DNA of 64,000 bases from Actinomycetospora straminea (GTDB lineage Bacteria > Actinomycetota > Actinomycetes > Mycobacteriales > Pseudonocardiaceae): assembly GCF_028737255.1 (NCBI RefSeq), contig NZ_JAQZAN010000004.1:186001-250000 (forward strand), written 5' to 3'. Below, one piece after another: positions 18,078 through 29,028 of the stretch; the first letter of the stretch is position 1; each line of letters begins with the position of its first letter. The notes beneath the pieces are model-generated. The model did not search any database. It saw only the letters and a list, made by a program, of their open reading frames with translations, and was not told the origin of the DNA. Made by a program: the position numbers and the translations under genes.

Positions 18078-18353
18078 GTGACCATGCTCGAGCCGGCCCC
18101 CACCCGCCGCCTCTCCCGCCTGCCCCGCCCGTTCACGATCCTGACGACGGGCGGCATGACCGGTGTCATGGACCTCGCGTCGGCGCTGTGCTCGTTCGGC
18201 TACCGGGTCCCGGACTTCTCGGTCGACGTCCACGAGGGCGTCAGCTGCAGCTGCATCCAGTGCACGGTGGCCCTGACCAGCGCCGAGTGCTCGGAGTTCG
18301 CCGACCGCGTCCGGACGCTGCCCGGCGTGCTCTCGATCGAGCCCAGCTGCTAG
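18078..18353 (+). CDS. Small cysteine-containing ACT-like protein
   Basis: A 91-residue protein. From about residue 18 the predicted order is strand, helix, strand, strand, helix, strand: [69 protein letters not shown]. This beta-alpha-beta-beta-alpha-beta layout and the small-residue turn after strand 1 resemble a lone ACT domain, like the regulatory subunit of acetolactate synthase. Six cysteines, including CSCIQC, are unusual and may bind metal or act in redox. The start at 18078 (GTG ACC ATG; the ATG is at 18084) follows an AGGAG site. It stands alone between an SDR gene and a Clp ATPase gene. Function unknown. Confidence 0.6.
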   Translation: MTMLEPAPTRRLSRLPRPFTILTTGGMTGVMDLASALCSFGYRVPDFSVDVHEGVSCSCIQCTVALTSAECSEFADRVRTLPGVLSIEPSC

Positions 18354-18423
18354 CTGCTCGTGCTGGGCGGCGACCTCCGGCGCGCGTCGGTGGTGGTCGC
18401 TCGCGCGGGCGCATGATGGTCGG

Positions 18424-20378
<1,955 letters not shown>

Positions 20379-20382
<4 letters not shown>

Positions 20383-20418
20383 GCAGAAAGAAGTGCTTCA
20401 GCACTTCTTTCTGCTCAC
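20379..20418. terminator. Perfect bidirectional hairpin between clp and glmS
   Basis: Arms GTGAGCAGAAAGAAGTGCT and its exact complement surround a 2-nt loop. The Clp stop codon is inside the left arm, and glmS ends 16 bp to the right on the other strand. At roughly 47 percent GC it is strikingly AT-rich for this genome, as expected of a two-way terminator. Confidence 0.8.
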
Positions 20419-20433
20419 CAGCGCGAAGCGCAC

Positions 20434-22245
20434 CTACTCGACGGTGACGCTCTTGGCGAGGTTGCGGGGCTTGTCGATGTCGCGGCCCAGCACCGCGGCG
20501 CAGTGGTAGGCGAGCAGCTGCAGCGGGACGCCGAGGATGATCGAGTCGAGCTCGGGCTCGAGGCGCGGCACGCGCAGGACGGCGTCGGCGAGCCCCTCGG
20601 GGAGCTCGGCGTTGGTCACCGCGATGACGGGCCCGCCGCGGGCGCGGATCTGCTCGATGGTGCTGACGTTCTTCGCGAGCAGCTCGTCGTCGGGGACGAC
20701 CACCACGCACGGCATCTGCGCGTCGACCAGCGCGAGCGGGCCGTGCTTGAGCTCGGCGGCCGCGTACGCCTCGGCGTGCACGTAGGAGATCTCCTTGAGC
20801 TTCTGCGCGCCCTCGCGGGCGACCGCCGCCCCGCGCACGCGGCCCAGGTAGAACATCGAGCGCGCGTCGGCGTAACGGCGCGCCACCTCGGCCACCTCGT
20901 CGCTCGTCTGCAGCGCGGTCTCGACGGCGTCGGGGAGGCGCCGCAGGCCCTCGACCAGGCGCGACCCGTGGGCGGCGGAGAGGTCGCGCACGCGTCCGAG
21001 CAGCAGCGCGAGCAGCGTGAACGAGGTCGCCATCGAGCTGAACGCCTTGGTCGACGCGACCGACACCTCGGGGCCGGCGTGCAGGAACATGCCCGCCCCG
21101 CACTGTCGCGCGATGGCCGAGCCGATGACGTTGACGACGCCGACGACCCGCCCGCCCTTGCGCTGGAGCTCCTCGACCGCGGCGAGGGTGTCGATGGTCT
21201 CGCCGGACTGGCTGACCGCGACGTAGAGGGTCTCGGGGTCGACGAGCGGGTTGCGGTAGCGGAACTCGCTGGCCTGCTCGGCGTCGGCGGGGATGCGGGC
21301 GAGCTCCTCGACCAGTCCCGCGCCGATCTGCCCGGCGTAGAGCGCGGACCCGCAGCCGAGGAAGGTCACCCGGCGGATGCCGCGCAGCTCGCGCGGGTCG
21401 AGGCGCAGCCCGTCGAGGCGCGCGGTGGCGAAGCGGGCGTCGAGCCGCCCGGCCAGCACCCGGCGCAGGGCGGCGGGCTGCTCGTGGATCTCCTTGGACA
21501 GGAAGTCGGCGTGGCCGTCGAGCTCGTAGTCGGCGTCGTCGATGTCCACGGTGGTGGGCGGCCCGAGGCGCGAGCCCTCGTAGCCGGCGGCGGTGAGCGT
21601 CGCGAGCTCCCCGTCGGCGAGGAAGACGACCTGGCGGGTGTGGCGCACGAGCGCGGCGACGTCCGAGGCCACGAACATCTCGCCGTCACCGAGGCCCAGG
21701 ACGATCGGGCTGCCGTTGCGGGCGACGACGAGCTCGTCGGGGTGGCGGGCGTCGAGCACGACGAGCCCGTAGGTGCCCTCGACGACGCGCAGCGCCTCGC
21801 GGACCGCGTCCTCCAGCGTGCTCGCGCCGCCGTCGAGGGCGCGGGCGACGAGGTGGGGGAGGACCTCGGTGTCCGTGTCCGAGGTCAGGGTCACGCCGTC
21901 GGCGACGAGCTTGGCCCGCAGCTCGTCGGCGTTCTCGAGGATGCCGTTGTGCACGACGGCGATGCGCCCGGCGGCGTCGGTGTGCGGGTGGGCGTTGCGC
22001 TCGCTGGGCTCGCCGTGGGTGGCCCAGCGGGTGTGGGCGATCCCGGTGCGTCCGGGCGACTCGTCCTCGCCGAGCGCGGCGCGCAGGTCGTCGACCCGGC
22101 CGACCGACCGCGTCGTGCGCAGCGCCTTGCGGTGCGCGACGGCGAGGCCCGCCGAGTCGTACCCGCGGTACTCGAGGCGGGCGAGCCCGTCGACCAGGAT
22201 CTTCGTCGCCGGACGCGGTCCGACGTACCCCACGATGCCGCACAT
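20434..22245 (-). CDS. glmS: Glutamine-fructose-6-phosphate aminotransferase
   Basis: Makes glucosamine-6-phosphate from fructose-6-phosphate and glutamine, the entry step to UDP-GlcNAc for peptidoglycan. It has 603 residues. MCGIVGYVG places the catalytic Cys at position 2, exposed after Met removal. The N-terminal Ntn glutaminase carries HTRWATHGEPSERNAHPH and NGILEN. Two SIS sugar-isomerase domains follow, with GCGSALYAG, SQSGETIDT and the conserved C-terminus DIDKPRNLAKSVTVE. No ribozyme-like glmS leader was recognised. A GGGGGAAG ribosome site precedes the ATG. A 115-residue gene lies 14 bp upstream on the same strand and may be co-transcribed. Confidence 0.97.
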   Translation of the reverse strand: MCGIVGYVGPRPATKILVDGLARLEYRGYDSAGLAVAHRKALRTTRSVGRVDDLRAALGEDESPGRTGIAHTRWATHGEPSERNAHPHTDAAGRIAVVHNGILENADELRAKLVADGVTLTSDTDTEVLPHLVARALDGGASTLEDAVREALRVVEGTYGLVVLDARHPDELVVARNGSPIVLGLGDGEMFVASDVAALVRHTRQVVFLADGELATLTAAGYEGSRLGPPTTVDIDDADYELDGHADFLSKEIHEQPAALRRVLAGRLDARFATARLDGLRLDPRELRGIRRVTFLGCGSALYAGQIGAGLVEELARIPADAEQASEFRYRNPLVDPETLYVAVSQSGETIDTLAAVEELQRKGGRVVGVVNVIGSAIARQCGAGMFLHAGPEVSVASTKAFSSMATSFTLLALLLGRVRDLSAAHGSRLVEGLRRLPDAVETALQTSDEVAEVARRYADARSMFYLGRVRGAAVAREGAQKLKEISYVHAEAYAAAELKHGPLALVDAQMPCVVVVPDDELLAKNVSTIEQIRARGGPVIAVTNAELPEGLADAVLRVPRLEPELDSIILGVPLQLLAYHCAAVLGRDIDKPRNLAKSVTVE

Positions 22246-22259
22246 GATCGCTTCCCCCT

Positions 22260-22607
22260 CTAGCCGTAGACGATGCGTCGCAGGCGCCGCGCGCTGACCG
22301 GTCCGGGCGCCACCGGACGGCGCGCCAGCTCGTCGGCGATCACCGTCCAGATCTCGGCGTTGCGGCGGTCGCGGGCCTGCAGCTCCCGGTGCCGTCGGCG
22401 GACGAACTCCTCGGTGGTCTCGGAGTAGTACGCGACGACGTCGGCCACCACGCGCGCGGCGACCTCCCCGGGCAGACCCGTCGACGCGGCCACGTGGCGC
22501 ACGAGTTCGGGGTCCACATCGATACAGAATGCCCACGGCCGGCCGGGAAGACCAGTTTCCTGCCCGATATCGGGCAGGAAGTGCTCCCGGAGCCGATTCC
22601 GGAGCAC
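22260..22607 (-). CDS. Small hypothetical protein upstream of glmS
   Basis: A frame of up to 115 residues, mostly helical: CIDVDPELVRHVAASTGLPG, EVAARVVADVVAYYSETTEE, FVRRRHRELQARDRRNAEIW and a basic end SARRLRRIVYG. I do not recognise the family. The start is uncertain: the GTG at 22607 includes lower-GC codons and a 24-bp palindrome, whereas the GTG at 22517 (VDPELVRH) begins right where codon bias becomes normal. If the latter is used, the palindrome is a regulatory site just upstream. It is 14 bp from glmS on the same strand, so it is a likely operon partner. Confidence 0.6.
   Translation of the reverse strand: MLRNRLREHFLPDIGQETGLPGRPWAFCIDVDPELVRHVAASTGLPGEVAARVVADVVAYYSETTEEFVRRRHRELQARDRRNAEIWTVIADELARRPVAPGPVSARRLRRIVYG
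22557..22580. promoter_or_regulatory. 24-bp perfect palindrome near glmS operon
   Basis: TTCCTGCCCGAT followed by its exact complement ATCGGGCAGGAA. It lies about 40 bp before the internal GTG of the small gene ahead of glmS. A perfect 12+12 dyad with no loop is typical of a dimeric repressor site and not of a terminator. The binding protein is unknown. Confidence 0.5.
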
Positions 22608-22680
22608 GACGAGGAATCAGTCTCCCGCGGCGCCGCGCGGCGGCCGACACGGGGGACGCGTCCACCGCCGGTCGTGACGA

Positions 22681-23265
22681 TCAGCGTGCGGCGACACCGC
22701 GCAGCAGGGCGTCCACCAGGCGTACGGGCATCTGGTCGTCGACCGGCTCGCGGGTGAGGACGACGCGGAAGTGGACCGGGCTCACGAGCATCTCGACGAC
22801 GAGCCGGGGGTCGACGGTGTCCGGGAGCTCGCCCCGCTCGACGGCGCGGACGACCATCCGGCAGGACCGCTCGGAGCGGGACGTCCAGTAGCGGTCGCGG
22901 GCCCGCTGGGTGTCAGGGTCGTCGCCGGCGACGGCGAGCGTGCGCTCGAGGGCGTGGCCGACGGGCGTGGCCAGGAACGCCGCGAGGTCCCGCGCGTAGG
23001 CGGTGAGGTCGTCGCGCAGGTTCCCGGTGTCGGGCACCCGGAGCTGCTCGGACGCGTCGAGCAGCGCGTCGATCAGCAGGTTCTCGCGGTTGCCCCAGCG
23101 CCGGTAGATCGACGTCTCGTGGACCCCGGCCCGGTCCGCGACCTCGGCGACCTTCAGCCCCTCGAGCCCGTGGGCGAGGAGGAGCTCGAGCGTGGCGTCG
23201 AGGACGGCCGCGCGGACGCGCGCCGACCGGCCGCCGGGTCGGCGCCGGACCTCCGGGGTGCTCAT
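22681..23265 (-). CDS. TetR-family repressor
   Basis: A 194-residue regulator. The HTH (residues 13-60) includes RAAVLDATLELLLAHGLEGL and DRAGVHETSIYRRWGNRENL. The C-terminal ligand domain has the TetR_C pattern SPVHFRVVLTREPVDDQMPV. It is divergent from a CocE/S15-type hydrolase with 93 bp between, and that gap holds AAGTCCA-type dyads, so the hydrolase is its probable target. The ligand is unknown, possibly an ester or acyl peptide processed by the hydrolase. Confidence 0.82.
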   Translation of the reverse strand: MSTPEVRRRPGGRSARVRAAVLDATLELLLAHGLEGLKVAEVADRAGVHETSIYRRWGNRENLLIDALLDASEQLRVPDTGNLRDDLTAYARDLAAFLATPVGHALERTLAVAGDDPDTQRARDRYWTSRSERSCRMVVRAVERGELPDTVDPRLVVEMLVSPVHFRVVLTREPVDDQMPVRLVDALLRGVAAR

Positions 23266-23280
23266 CCCGGCAGCCTAACG

Positions 23281-23342
23281 CAAGTCCACTTGCTTTCTCG
23301 CGAGGTCGAAGCGCACACTCTTGACGCAGGTCGACTGGACTT
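23281..23342. promoter_or_regulatory. Candidate TetR operators
   Basis: CAAGTCCACTTG (23281-23292) is a dyad of CAAGT and ACTTG. A related site, AGGTCGACTGGACTT (23328-23342), repeats the AAGTCCA half-site on the other strand. TTGACG at 23321-23326 could be a -35 for the hydrolase gene. Confidence 0.45.
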
Positions 23343-23358
23343 AACGAGGGAGCTCCCG

Positions 23359-24870
23359 ATGCAGATCGATCGCGACGTCGCGGTCCCGACACGCGACGGC
23401 TCGCCCGTCGTCGTCGACGTCTTCCGGCCCGACGGGGACGGCCCGGTGCCGGTGATCGCGTCGGTGGGCCCCTACGGCAAGGACGTGCACTGGCCCGACC
23501 GGTACCCGCTCTACGACCTGGTCGCGAACAACGAGCACATGGTGTGGGAGATGCCCGACCCCGAGTGGTGGGTGCCGCGGGGCTACGCCCTGGTGCGGGT
23601 CGACACGCGGGGCACCGGGCAGTCACCGGGCCGCCTCGACCTCTACGGGCCGCGGGACGCCGAGGACTTCCACGACGTCGTCGAGTGGGCCGCCGCCCAG
23701 CCGTGGTCGACCGGGAAGGTCGCCTCCAGCGGCATCTCCTGGCTCGCGATGATGGGCTGGCGCGTCGCGGCCCTGCAGCCGCCGCACCTCGCCGCGGTGG
23801 TGGCGTGGGAGGGGTCGACCGACTTCTACCGCGAGTGCGCCTACCAGGGCGGGCTCTACTCGAACGGGTTCGTCGAGTTCTGGTGGAACCGCCAGATCGA
23901 GCCGCAGCGCACCGGGCCCGACGGCGACGACTGGCGCGAGGTGCTCCCGCAGCACCCCCTGCTCGACGCCTTCCACGAGGCGCGCAGCACCGATCTCGAC
24001 CGCGTGACCGTGCCGCTGCTCTCCGCCGCCAACTGGGGCGCCCTGCACCTGCACCTGCGCGGCAACATCGAGGGCTGGCGCCGGGCCGCCTCGACCGACA
24101 AGTGGCTCGTGGTGCACACCGGCACCCACATCGACCCCTACTACGCCGACTGGGCCCAGGAGCTCCAGCTCCGCTTCCTCGACCGCCACCTCAAGGACCA
24201 GCCCGACCGCATGGACGGCGTCGCCCCGGTCCAGGTGGCCGTCCGCCACGGCCGGGACGTCGTCTGGCGCGACGCCACCGACTTCCCGCTGCCGGGCACC
24301 ACGTGGCGCGAGCTCTACCTGGGCGAGGGGACGCTCGACTGGTCGCCGCCGACGTCGTCCGCCGACGTCGCCTACCCGGCCACCTTCGAGACCGCGCCGG
24401 CGACGGAGCCCCTCGAGCTCACCGGGCCGGTCGCGCTGCGCCTGTGGCTGTCGGCCGACCAGGACGACCTCGACGTCTTCGCCCGCGTGCAGCACGTCGA
24501 CGCCGACGGCGCGGTGATCCCCGGTATCGGGCCGCAGGGCGGGCCGGTGCCGATGGCCATGGGGTGGCTGAAGGCGTCGCACCGCGCCGTCGACCCCGAG
24601 CGGTCGGAACCCGCCCGGCCCTGGCACCCCCACGACCGGGCCGTGCCGCTGGTCCACGGTGAGCCGACGCTGCTCGAGGTCGAGATCTGGCCGACCAGCA
24701 TCACCCTCGCGCCCGGCGAGCGGCTGCGCCTCGAACTGGTCACCGGCGACAGCGACCTGGGGATGATGGCCCACGACCACCCCGCGCTCCACCGTCCCGC
24801 CGTCGACGCCACCGTCCACCTCGGCGGGGAGCACGCCTCGCACCTGCTCGTGCCGGTGATCCCCGGGTGA
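23359..24870 (+). CDS. CocE/NonD-family (S15) hydrolase
   Basis: A 503-residue alpha/beta hydrolase of the X-Pro dipeptidyl-peptidase S15/cocaine esterase class. It has RDGSPVVVDVFRPDGDGPVP and RGYALVRVDTRGTGQSPGRL with oxyanion-hole residues. The nucleophile Ser is in KVASSGISWLAMMGW. The C-terminal galactose-binding-like PepX_C domain (LTGPVALRLWLSADQDDLDV onward) is complete. No signal peptide is visible, so it is likely cytoplasmic. A GAGGGAG ribosome site precedes the ATG. It is divergent from a TetR gene. Whether it cleaves esters, amides or peptides cannot be told. Confidence 0.85.
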   Translation: MQIDRDVAVPTRDGSPVVVDVFRPDGDGPVPVIASVGPYGKDVHWPDRYPLYDLVANNEHMVWEMPDPEWWVPRGYALVRVDTRGTGQSPGRLDLYGPRDAEDFHDVVEWAAAQPWSTGKVASSGISWLAMMGWRVAALQPPHLAAVVAWEGSTDFYRECAYQGGLYSNGFVEFWWNRQIEPQRTGPDGDDWREVLPQHPLLDAFHEARSTDLDRVTVPLLSAANWGALHLHLRGNIEGWRRAASTDKWLVVHTGTHIDPYYADWAQELQLRFLDRHLKDQPDRMDGVAPVQVAVRHGRDVVWRDATDFPLPGTTWRELYLGEGTLDWSPPTSSADVAYPATFETAPATEPLELTGPVALRLWLSADQDDLDVFARVQHVDADGAVIPGIGPQGGPVPMAMGWLKASHRAVDPERSEPARPWHPHDRAVPLVHGEPTLLEVEIWPTSITLAPGERLRLELVTGDSDLGMMAHDHPALHRPAVDATVHLGGEHASHLLVPVIPG

Positions 24871-24937
24871 TCGTGGGGGATCTGCTGGCGTCCAGTGAGA
24901 GCGTGGACGCCAGGCTGGCACACCCGGTGCGCCGTCC
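24869..24937. repeat. Dispersed inverted repeat, family B copy 2
   Basis: A 10-bp perfect inverted repeat, CTGGCGTCCA (24885-24894) and TGGACGCCAG (24904-24913), sits in a 70-bp segment that matches 13511-13581 in reverse orientation. Here it lies between convergent genes and may act as a two-way terminator; the other copy is between divergent genes, so termination is not its only possible role. Confidence 0.7.
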
Positions 24938-24940
24938 GGG

Positions 24941-25777
24941 CTAGCTGGTGATGTCCTTGCGGCGGAAGTACCAGACCGCGGTGGCGCCGAAGGCGATGCA
25001 CCAGACGAGGGCCGAGAGCACGCCGTTGGCGAGGTCGGAGCCGTCGACGTCGAGGGTGAGCAGGTCGGCGAAGGCGAAGACCTCGTGGGTGGGCAGGAGG
25101 TTGCGGATCGAGCCCAGCGCGTCGACCGTGTCGAGGATCTGGGACAGGATCGACACCAGCACCGCGCCGCCGACGGCGCCGAGCGGGGCGTCGGTGACCA
25201 CCGAGAGCAGGGTCGCGACCCCCGCCACCCACAGCAGGTGGATCGCCAGGTAGGCGACGGCGAGCAGGATGCGCACGAGCGCCGTGCCGTAGGGCAGCGA
25301 CTCGCCGGTGGGGGAGAGGTAGTCGCCCGCCCCGTAGACCAGCGTGCCGAGCAGCACGGCCACCACCGGGAGCACGACGAGCGTGGCCAGCGAGAGCAGC
25401 GCGGCGACGATCGCCTTCTGGCGCAGCAGCCGCACGCGCGGCACCGGGATCGCGAGCAGGTAGCGCAGTGACGACCACGACGCCTCGCTCGCCACCGTGT
25501 CCCCGAAGAACAGCGCCACGACCACGACGAACAGGAAGCTCGCCGACGAGAACAGCGCGAACACCGCGAAGTTGACCCCGGACGCCTGCGCGAGGTCGGT
25601 GAGGCTGGTCGCCGCGGCGCCGGGGGTCGGGTCGTCGCCGACCGAGAAGGCGATCCACAGGATCACCGGGAGCAGCGCGAACAGCCCGAGCGTCACCTGG
25701 GTGCGCCGGCGCCGCCACTGGCGCGCGAGCTCCACGCGCACCGGCAGCGTCCGGGACCCGTCCACCGTGGTGCTCAC
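24941..25777 (-). CDS. ABC-2 type transporter permease
   Basis: A 278-residue inner-membrane protein with six predicted helices, including VTLGLFALLPVILWIAFSVG, VFALFSSASFLFVVVVALFF, AAVLLGTLVYGAGDY region and LANGVLSALVWCIAFGATAV. The segment TVASEASWSSLRYLLAIPVPR is the ABC-2 permease signature between helices 2 and 3. It overlaps by ATGA with the upstream ATPase fusion gene and is surely its membrane partner. The exported substrate is unknown. Confidence 0.85.
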   Translation of the reverse strand: MSTTVDGSRTLPVRVELARQWRRRRTQVTLGLFALLPVILWIAFSVGDDPTPGAAATSLTDLAQASGVNFAVFALFSSASFLFVVVVALFFGDTVASEASWSSLRYLLAIPVPRVRLLRQKAIVAALLSLATLVVLPVVAVLLGTLVYGAGDYLSPTGESLPYGTALVRILLAVAYLAIHLLWVAGVATLLSVVTDAPLGAVGGAVLVSILSQILDTVDALGSIRNLLPTHEVFAFADLLTLDVDGSDLANGVLSALVWCIAFGATAVWYFRRKDITS

Positions 25778-28723
25778 GACGAGCCCTCCTCACCGATGAG
25801 CGCGAGGAACGCGTCCTCGAGGCGGCGCCGCGGCCCGACGCCGCGCACCGAGAACCCGGCCTCCACCAGGGTGCGGACGACCTCGGCGCGGTCGACGCCG
25901 CCGAGGTCGACGAGCACGACGTCGGTGTCGGCGGGGTCGGGCTCGACGTCACGGACCCCGTTGCGCCCGCGCAGCACCGAGACCGCCTCGTCGCGGCGCT
26001 CGGCCACGGTGACCGCGACCTGCCCGCCGGCGACGAGCTCGGCGACCTCCCCGGTGGCGACGACCCGGCCCCGGTGCATGACGACGACGTGGTCGCAGGT
26101 CTGCTCCACCTCGGCGAGCAGGTGGCTCGACACGAGCACCGTCCGGCCCCCGGTCCGGGCGTACGACACGAGCACCTCGCGCATCGCGTGGATCTGCGGC
26201 GGGTCGAGGCCGTTGGTCGGCTCGTCGAGCACGAGGAGGTCGGGCAGCCCGAGCATCGCCTGGGCGATCGCGAGGCGCTGGCGCATGCCCTGGGAGTAGG
26301 TGCGCACGGCCCGGTCGACGGCGTCGCCCAGCCCCGCGATCTCCAGCGCCTCCTCGAGGTGCGCCTCCCCGCGGGGGCGCCCGGTGGCGGCCCAGTAGAG
26401 CTCGAGGTTGTCACGCCCCGTGAGGTGCGGCAGGAACCCCGCGCCCTCGACGAACGCGCCGACGCGCCCCAACACCGGCGCGCCCGCCACGACCCGGCGC
26501 CCGAAGAGGCGCAGCTCGCCGGCCGTCGGGGCGATGAGCCCGAGGAGCATGCGCAGCGTCGTCGTCTTCCCGGCGCCGTTCGGGCCGAGCAGGCCCAGGA
26601 CCTGGCCGCGCTCGACGGTGAACGAGACGTCGTCGACGGCGACGAGCCCGCTGGCGCCCCGGAATCCTCGTGTGAAGGTCTTCGAGAGCCCGCGCACCAC
26701 GAGCGGCGTGTCCGCGAGCCCCTCCTCGAGCGCGAGCGCCCCGCCCGGCTCGAGGTCGCGACGACGACGCCGGACCGCGAGGATCCGCGCCACCAGCCAC
26801 GCGACGAGCACCCCGAGCAGCAGCACGCCGGCGGCCACGAGCGGGGCGATCGGCACCGAGGTCCCGCTGCGGACGTCGCCGGGCACGGTCGGCACGGCGA
26901 GGGACGCCGTGCCCGGGGAACCGGCCAGCCCCACCCGGTACACGGCAGGCGGCACCGCCGCGGCGTAGGCCTGGTCGGTGGTGGACAGGACGACCTCGAG
27001 CCGGTGGCCGGCGGCGAGCGTCGCGACCACGGCGGGGAGGCTCACCGTCACCTCGGTCGGCGTCGGACCCGGCGCCGGCAGCCGCAGCGGCGAGACCGCG
27101 TTGCCCAGCAGCGTGCGGTTGCCGGGCGCGGCCCCACCGGATTCGACCCCGCCGGCGGCCACGTCGTAGACCTTCGCGAAGAGCACCGGCTCGCCCGCCG
27201 GCCGCCCCGGCACCGACGCCACGGTCACCCGCACCTGCGGGGACCCGGCGATCACCGTCCGGGCCGCCAGGGGGTCGGTGGAGAAGCGCGCCGCCTGGCC
27301 GGGCAGGTCGGTCGCGAGCCGGCCGAGCAGGGCCGCGGCACCACCGCTCGAGCCGCCACCCCCCCCCCCCGGGCGCCCCCCCGCCACCCGAGCCGCCACC
27401 CGACCCGGAGTCCTCGTCGTCGTCACCCGATCCACCCCCGGCCGCGCCCCCGGCGAGGCCCGCGAGCCCCGGCACCGCCGAGATCGCCGACGGCGCGCCG
27501 CCGGCCGGGGCGACGACGTCCTGCGGCTCACCGCGCAGGGGCAGGGCCGTGCGGGGCGCGCCCGCGCCGCCGTCGATGCCCGGATAGGTGCTCGCGGTGA
27601 TGGTGCGCTGGGTCGGGGCGCTGCGCGCCTGGACCCCGGAGGGGACGACGTAGGTGAACGCCGTGCCGGGGTCGGGGCCGGTGCCGGCGAGGTGGTGGTC
27701 GAACCACGCCTGCATGCGCTCGGCGGTGCGCCGGTCCGGGCCGCCGCCGTCGTGCCCGCCCGCGAACCAGCTCACGGCGACCGTGCCCCCGCCCGCGGCG
27801 ATCTGGCGCGCGGTGGCGTCGGCCTGGTCGAGACCGAAGAGCGTGTCGCGCTCGCCCTGGACCAGCAGCGTCGGCGCCGTGATCCGGCCGGCGACGCTGG
27901 CGGGCGAGGCCCGGGTGAAGAAGTCCGCGAGCTCGGCGGGCTCGCGCCCGGAGGTGACCGCCGCGACGTACCCGGCGCACACCTCGGGCAGGAACCGGCC
28001 GCAGACCTGCGGCGCCTGCTGCTCCTGGCCCGGACCGGGCCGCGTCCCGCTGCCGAAGAAGATCGCCGCCCACGACCGCTTGAACACCCCGTCGGGCTCG
28101 GCGGCGCTGGCGGCGGGCGTCGCCGCGAGCGGGGCGGCGCCGGGCTCGCCGGCGCGGTCGGGGAAGAGCGCCTGGCCGAGGTCGTTCCAGGTGATGATCG
28201 GGATCGTGGCGTCGACGCGGCGGTCGTAGCCCGCGAGCAGCAGCGCGAGGGCACCGCCGTACGACGCCCCGGTGACGCCGACACGCGGGTCGCCGGGCGC
28301 GTCCTGGCGGACCTCCGGGCGTGCGGCGAGCCAGTCGACGAGCTGGCCGGCGTCGGCGACCTCGTAGTCGGGGGAGTTCAGCGCGATCTGCCCGGTGCTC
28401 GCGCCGAATCCGCGCGCCGACCAGGCGAGCGCCACGTAGCCCCGCTCCGCCCAGGTGCGGGCCTCGGCGGCCACCGACTGCTTGCTCCCGCCGAACCCGT
28501 GCGCGACGAGCACCGCGGGCGCCGGGCCGGTCGTCGCCGGGAGCCACAAGGTCGCGTCGAGGCTCTGCGGCTGGTCGCGCGCCGGGCCGTCGCGCACCTC
28601 GATCCGGAGGTCCTCGCTGCGCACGGTGCCGGCGGTGCCACCGGGCGCGGCCGCGACCGTGGAGAGCCCGAGCAGACCGACGGCGAGCACGACCCCGAGG
28701 ACCCGGAACGGGCGGTAGATCAC
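25774..28723 (-). CDS. Alpha/beta hydrolase-ABC ATPase fusion, frame broken at poly-G
   Basis: One gene of about 980 codons in two frames. The 5' frame (28723 to about 27370) encodes a signal peptide (VLGVVLAVGLLGLSTVAAA), an S15/CocE hydrolase domain with nucleophile in TGASYGGALALLL and acid/His in VQGERDTLFG and FAGGHDGGG, then an Asp/Ser/Gly linker. The 3' frame (about 27359 to 25774) encodes the PepX_C-like beta domain, a membrane helix (SVPIAPLVAAGVLLLGVLVA) and an ABC ATPase with LGPNGAGKTTT, YSQGMRQRLAIAQA and LLVLDEPTNGLDP. The frames meet at 12 consecutive C on the plus strand (27359-27370), inside the Gly linker. The hydrolase would face outside and the ATPase inside. The break is a sequencing error, phase variation or mutation. 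Confidence 0.8.
27359..27370. repeat. Homopolymeric G12 tract in fusion gene
   Basis: Twelve C on the plus strand (G on the coding strand), followed after GGGCG by another C7 run. It encodes part of a polyglycine linker. As read, the tract puts the upstream and downstream domains of the hydrolase-ABC fusion in different frames; one base fewer or two more would be needed to join them or vice versa. Confidence 0.85.
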
Positions 28724-28851
28724 CCGCGCACGCTATCCCGCGGCGTCTGAGCCGGTCGTGAGCAACTCAGGTGGGCCGGCCGGGCGCCGCGGGTGCGCAA
28801 CGCCACGCCGGGGTCCCCGGGCTCCGGCCTCACACGGCTGCCACACTGGCC

Positions 28852-28985
28852 CGCGGAGGGGAGTATCCCCACGCGTCGGCCTCGTCAGCACGGCCGCCGG
28901 ACCGGTCGAGGTGACCGGTGCCGGTGCCCGGGGCCCACGGTCGCCCGAGTCCGAGAGATCCGGGTGGCGGGAGAGACCTCCGGTG
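28852..28985 (+). ncRNA. Probable yybP-ykoY manganese riboswitch
   Basis: The leader of the TerC-family gene contains GGGGAGTAT (28858-28866) and a downstream GAGAGACCTCCGG (28971-28983), matching the conserved loop L1 and the A/G-rich GACC loop L3 of yybP-ykoY Mn(II) sensors. Between them lie a CGTCA element and GC-rich pairs such as ACCGGTCGAGGTGACCGGT. This class typically precedes TerC/Alx, MntP and similar genes. The 305-bp gap from 28724 holds no gene. A covariance-model match has not been run. Confidence 0.55.
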
Positions 28986-29028
28986 TCCACGTCTGCCCTG
29001 ACGTCGCCGGAGATCGGAGTCCCGCCGC

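Noticed and set aside
22246-22260. glmS ribozyme
   Set aside because: Only 14 bp separate the genes, and the class is typical of Firmicutes.
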